Assembly: GCF_007829815.1 (NCBI RefSeq)
Contig: NZ_VIWT01000001.1
Span: 4,741,001-4,805,000 of the forward strand
DNA: 64,000 nucleotides
Direction: 5' to 3'
Source: Kitasatospora viridis
GTDB lineage: Bacteria > Actinomycetota > Actinomycetes > Streptomycetales > Streptomycetaceae
Both the position numbers and the translations under genes were made by a program. Of this stretch, positions 61,098-64,000 are shown one piece after another. Position 1 is the stretch's first letter. Each line of letters opens with the position of its first letter. The notes under the pieces are model-generated. The model was not told the DNA's origin. It worked only from the letters and a program-made list of their open reading frames with translations, and ran no database searches.

Positions 61098-62126
61098 ATG
61101 AAGATCGGTATCGTCGGCGCCACCGGCCAGGTGGGCAACGTGGTCCGCGAGATCCTGGCCGAGCGGGCCTTCCCGGTGACGCAGCTGCGGCTCTTCGCCT
61201 CGGCGAGGTCGGCCGGCAAGACGCTGCCGTGGCAGGGCGCGGAGGTGGTGGTCGAGGACGCCGCCACGGCCGACTACACCGGTCTGGACATCGTGATCTT
61301 CTCGGCCGGCGGTGCCACCTCCAAGGCGCTGGCCCCCAAGGTCGCCGCGGCCGGCGCCGTGGTGATCGACAACTCCTCGGCCTGGCGCCGCGACCCCGAG
61401 GTGCCGCTGGTGGTCGCCGAGGTCAACCCGCACGCCGTCGCCGACCGCCCCAAGGGCATCATCGCCAACCCGAACTGCACCACCATGGCCGCCATGCCGG
61501 TGCTGCGCCCGCTGCACGACGAGGCCGGTCTGACGGCGCTCGTGGTCGCCTCCTACCAGGCGGTCTCCGGCAGCGGCGTGGCCGGCGTCGCCGAGCTGCA
61601 GCAGCAGGCCGCCGAGGTGGTGGACGGTTCCGCCGCGCTCGCCCTGGACGGCTCCGCCGTGAAGTTCCCCGAGCCCAAGGTCTACGCCCGCCCGATCGCC
61701 TTCAACGTGATCCCGCTGGCCGGCTCGCTGGTGGACGACGGGCTGAACGAGACCGACGAGGAGCAGAAGCTGCGCTTCGAGAGCCGCAAGATCCTGGAGA
61801 TCCCGGAGCTCAAGGTGGCCGGCACCTGCGTCCGGGTGCCGGTCTTCACCGGCCACTCGCTCCAGGTGCACGCCCGCTTCTCGGCCGAGATCACCCCGGA
61901 GCGGGCGGTCGAGCTGCTGGCGCAGGCGCCGGGCGTGGAGCTCACCGACATCCCGACCCCGCTGCAGGCGGCCGGGCAGGACCCGAGCTTCGTCGGGCGG
62001 ATCCGCCGGGACGAGACCGTCGAGCACGGTCTGTCGCTCTTCATCGCCAACGACAACCTGCGCAAGGGCGCCGCGCTGAACACCGTGCAGCTGGCCGAGC
62101 TGGTGGCCGCCGAGCTGAACGGCTGA
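61098..62126 (+). CDS. asd: Aspartate-semialdehyde dehydrogenase
   Basis: 342 residues. It reduces aspartyl phosphate to aspartate semialdehyde, the branch to lysine, diaminopimelate, threonine and methionine. NADP-binding GIVGATGQVGNVVREIL at the start, catalytic Cys in IIANPNCTTM, SYQAVSGSG and the histidine region HARFSAEITPERAVELL are intact. A very strong ribosome binding site (AGGAAGAGGAGGAATC) precedes the ATG. Neighbouring the DapA-like gene, it links this region to the diaminopimelate used by MurE. Confidence 0.96.
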   Translation: MKIGIVGATGQVGNVVREILAERAFPVTQLRLFASARSAGKTLPWQGAEVVVEDAATADYTGLDIVIFSAGGATSKALAPKVAAAGAVVIDNSSAWRRDPEVPLVVAEVNPHAVADRPKGIIANPNCTTMAAMPVLRPLHDEAGLTALVVASYQAVSGSGVAGVAELQQQAAEVVDGSAALALDGSAVKFPEPKVYARPIAFNVIPLAGSLVDDGLNETDEEQKLRFESRKILEIPELKVAGTCVRVPVFTGHSLQVHARFSAEITPERAVELLAQAPGVELTDIPTPLQAAGQDPSFVGRIRRDETVEHGLSLFIANDNLRKGAALNTVQLAELVAAELNG

Positions 62127-62212
62127 CACCACGTCACAGCGGGGCTGAAGCCACGTCACAGCGGGGCTGACGTCGCTCTACAACAGGCTGACGCCACGTC
62201 ACAGCGGGGGTG
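62127..62212 (+). repeat. Tandem 22-bp repeats after asd
   Basis: Two exact copies of CCACGTCACAGCGGGGCTGA lie at 62129-62148 and 62151-62170. A degraded copy follows (about 62171-62190) and a fourth, nearly identical one at 62194-62212. The unit is about 22 bp and starts right at the asd stop. There is no known array architecture. Confidence 0.8.
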
Positions 62213-62235
62213 CCGACCGGGTGGTCGGCGCCCCC
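62206..62235. terminator. Bidirectional terminator between asd and MFS gene
   Basis: A 13-bp stem with one G-T wobble (62206-62218 with 62223-62235) and a 4-nt loop GGGT. It overlaps the last 22-bp repeat and lies just past the MFS stop at 62245. Confidence 0.8.
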
Positions 62236-62244
62236 ACTGCCGTG

Positions 62245-63699
62245 TCAGGCCGCCAGCGCCACCGGCTCCGCCGCCGCGGCCCGCCGCTCCCGCAGCAGCA
62301 CCGCCGCCGCGGCGAAGGCCAGCGCCAGCAGCACCGCGGCCACCCCGAAGGCCAGCCGGTGACCGTCGGCCAGCGCCCGGGCCGCCGGGTGGCCGGCCGC
62401 CCGGGAGTGCGCGGCCCGCCCGGCCGCCAGGGTGCCCAGCACCGCCACCCCGAGCGCCGAGGCCACCGTCTGCGAGGTGTTGAACAGCCCGGAGGCCACT
62501 CCCGAGTCGGCCGGCGTGGCGTCCCGCATGGCCAGCCCGGCCAGCGCCGGCATCGCCAGCCCGCCGCCGGCGATCAGCAGCAGCGCGGGCAGCACGTCCA
62601 CCGGGTAGCTCGCGTGCTGCGGCATCCGGGTCAGGTAGGCCAGCGACAGCACCAGCATCCCGATGCCGACCAGCAGCACCCGGTACGTCCCGAGGGTGCG
62701 GATCAGCCGGGCCGACAGGCCGAGCGAGACGGCGCCGATCGCCAGGCCGGTGGGCAGCATGCCGAAGCCGGTGCGGGCGGGGGACCAGCCGAGCACCTCC
62801 TGCAGGTGCAGGGCGATCAGCACCTGGAAGCCGAACATCGCGGCGATCATCAGCAGTTGCACCAGGTTGGCGCCGGAGGTGGCCCGCGAGCGGAAGAGCC
62901 GCAGCGGCAGCAGCGGCCGGGCCGCCCTGGCCTGCCGGAGCAGGAAGCCGGCCAGCAGCACCAGCGCCGCGGCGCCGAAGCCCAGGGTGTGCGCCGAGCC
63001 CCAACCGTGGCTGCCGGTGCCGACGATGGTGTAGACGCCGAGCATCAGGCCGGCCGTCACCAGGACCGCGCCCAGCGCGTCGGCGCCCTCGCGCAGCCCC
63101 TGCCCGGCCTCGCGGTCCAGCAGCCGCACCGCGGGCAGGCCGGCCGCGAGCGCGATCGGCAGGTTCACCAGGAAGATCCAGTGCCAGTTCAGCAGCTGGG
63201 TGAGCACGCCGCCGAGCACCATGCCGAGCGAGGCCCCGGCGGCTCCGACGAAGCTGAACACGCCGATCGCGCGGCCCCGTTCGGCCGGGTCGGGGAAGAG
63301 CGTGACGATCATGCCGAGCGCCACGGCGGAGACCAGCGCCCCGCCCGCGCCCTGCACGAACCGGGCGGCGATCAGCATCCCGGCCGAGCCGGCCAGCCCG
63401 CACAGTGCCGAGGCGGCGGCGAAGAGCGCCAGTCCGGCCAGGTAGACCCGCTTGCGGCCGAGCAGGTCGCCGAGCCGGCCGGCCAGCAGGAGCAGCCCGG
63501 CGAACGGGATCTGATAGGCGTTCATCACCCAGGACAGCCCGGTGTCGGTGAACCCCAGGTCGTGCTGGATCGCGGGCTGGGCGACCGTCACGATCGTGCC
63601 GTCCAGAATGATCATCAGAACGCCGGCGCAGAGGACCAGGAGTGCCAGCCAGCGTCGGCGATCGGGTGACGAAACGTCAGAACCGTGTCCACGAAACAT
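62245..63699 (-). CDS. MFS drug transporter (DHA2-type)
   Basis: 484 residues with about 14 membrane helices, the size of DHA2-type proton antiporters. Motifs: the motif-C-like LDGTIVTVAQPAIQHDLG, motif A GRLGDLLGRKRVYLAG, VNLPIALAAG and the central loop of 14-helix drug transporters. The ATG at 63699 has GGAGG 7 nt upstream. A divergent HxlR-type regulator gene supports a drug- or stress-inducible efflux role. The substrate cannot be told. Confidence 0.92.
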   Translation of the reverse strand: MFRGHGSDVSSPDRRRWLALLVLCAGVLMIILDGTIVTVAQPAIQHDLGFTDTGLSWVMNAYQIPFAGLLLLAGRLGDLLGRKRVYLAGLALFAAASALCGLAGSAGMLIAARFVQGAGGALVSAVALGMIVTLFPDPAERGRAIGVFSFVGAAGASLGMVLGGVLTQLLNWHWIFLVNLPIALAAGLPAVRLLDREAGQGLREGADALGAVLVTAGLMLGVYTIVGTGSHGWGSAHTLGFGAAALVLLAGFLLRQARAARPLLPLRLFRSRATSGANLVQLLMIAAMFGFQVLIALHLQEVLGWSPARTGFGMLPTGLAIGAVSLGLSARLIRTLGTYRVLLVGIGMLVLSLAYLTRMPQHASYPVDVLPALLLIAGGGLAMPALAGLAMRDATPADSGVASGLFNTSQTVASALGVAVLGTLAAGRAAHSRAAGHPAARALADGHRLAFGVAAVLLALAFAAAAVLLRERRAAAAEPVALAA

Positions 63700-63761
63700 G
63701 ATGTGACCTCCGAAGGTGCATCTCTTGTTACGTGGACCATCCTGTGTGACCATCAGATCCC
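63700..63761. promoter_or_regulatory. Divergent MFS/HxlR promoter region
   Basis: 62 nt between the two start codons. The sequence contains two similar ATGGTC-type half-sites about 13 bp apart on the minus strand (ATGGTCACAC and ATGGTCCACG), possible regulator binding sites. No certain -10/-35 pair. Confidence 0.3.
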
Positions 63762-64000
63762 ATGGAAGAAGGCACTTTTTTGTCACAGGGGAACACCTGT
63801 GTACCGGGGCCGCTCCGACCCGGGGACACCGTGCAGCGCGGCGCCTGCGCCGTCACCGAGGTGCTGGACCGGGTGGGCGGCAAGTGGAGCATCATGGTGA
63901 TCGTCTCCGCCGCGGCCGGACCGATCCGGTTCACCGAACTGGAGCGCCGGATCGCCGGGATCAGCCGCCGGATGCTGACCCTGACGCTGCGCAACCTGGA
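63762..64000 (+). CDS. HxlR-family transcriptional regulator (partial, 3' end outside the window)
   Basis: The frame is open to the window edge, with 79 complete codons. The segment CAVTEVLDRVGGKWSIMVIV is the start of the HxlR winged-helix, followed by RFTELERRIAGISRRMLTLTLRNL, the recognition helix region. A cysteine before the domain is where redox-sensing HxlR/MarR-type members have theirs. It diverges from the MFS gene and likely regulates it. ATG at 63762 is used; a shorter form from a downstream GTG is possible. Confidence 0.85.
   Translation, partial: MEEGTFLSQGNTCVPGPLRPGDTVQRGACAVTEVLDRVGGKWSIMVIVSAAAGPIRFTELERRIAGISRRMLTLTLRNL

Noticed and set aside
62127..62212. CRISPR array
   Set aside because: Only four units, one degenerate, with 2-nt separations and no spacers; no cas genes in the window.

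Overview
The window is high-GC DNA with gene order and gene content typical of a streptomycete (Streptomyces or the close relative Kitasatospora). It carries the actinomycete division and cell wall (dcw) cluster in its usual order, GTG and TTG start codons, 4-nt ATGA or GTGA gene overlaps, type-specific families (SAV_6107 HEPN, DUF3040, Rv2175c-like, PASTA kinase) and -10 boxes placed directly before start codons. No insertion sequence, prophage, tRNA, rRNA or CRISPR array was found. This is core chromosome, not an island.

Region 1 (1-13.7 kb): the 3' end of a YedY/sulfite-oxidase-like gene. A PASTA Ser/Thr kinase and the thiazole branch of thiamine synthesis (thiO-thiS-thiG) behind a TPP riboswitch, all on the minus strand. 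A ferredoxin-reductase-like flavoprotein, an Rv2175c-like DNA-binding protein overlapping thiE, a polyprenyl diphosphate synthase, metF, a Gln/Tyr-rich membrane protein, a CrtI-like flavoprotein, a HEPN protein, a methyltransferase and a DUF3040 protein.

Region 2 (13.7-19.1 kb, minus strand): the coupled trio MoxR ATPase - DUF58 - transglutaminase (TgpA type), plus a beta-carbonic anhydrase.

Region 3 (19.4-37.3 kb, plus strand): rsmH-ftsL-ftsI-murE-murF-mraY-murD-ftsW-murG-ftsQ-ftsZ-ylmE-sepF-ylmG-divIVA. Together these make lipid II, polymerise septal peptidoglycan, build the Z ring and drive polar growth. The laccase-domain gene (ylmD/pgeF) that I expect between ftsZ and ylmE is missing. 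The run ends at a strong intrinsic terminator.

Region 4 (37.3-54.2 kb): a T-box-controlled ileS on the minus strand whose HIGH motif is rearranged to GXHH. Then traR/dksA-like, lspA (with an odd start), rluD, a GNAT acetyltransferase and a LURP-one protein. Next come an MscS channel, an unusual protein fusing a putatively extracellular X-Pro-peptidase-like hydrolase to an ABC ATPase with its permease, a dienelactone-hydrolase-like protein, a small membrane protein and dnaE.

Region 5 (54.2-64 kb): a TetR regulator with two operators divergent from a DUF1772-like membrane protein, a multidomain PAS/GAF/SpoIIE-phosphatase/ATPase, an RDD protein, and a LysR regulator divergent from a DHDPS/NAL-family aldolase. 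The window ends with aspartate-semialdehyde dehydrogenase, an MFS exporter and a divergent, truncated HxlR regulator.
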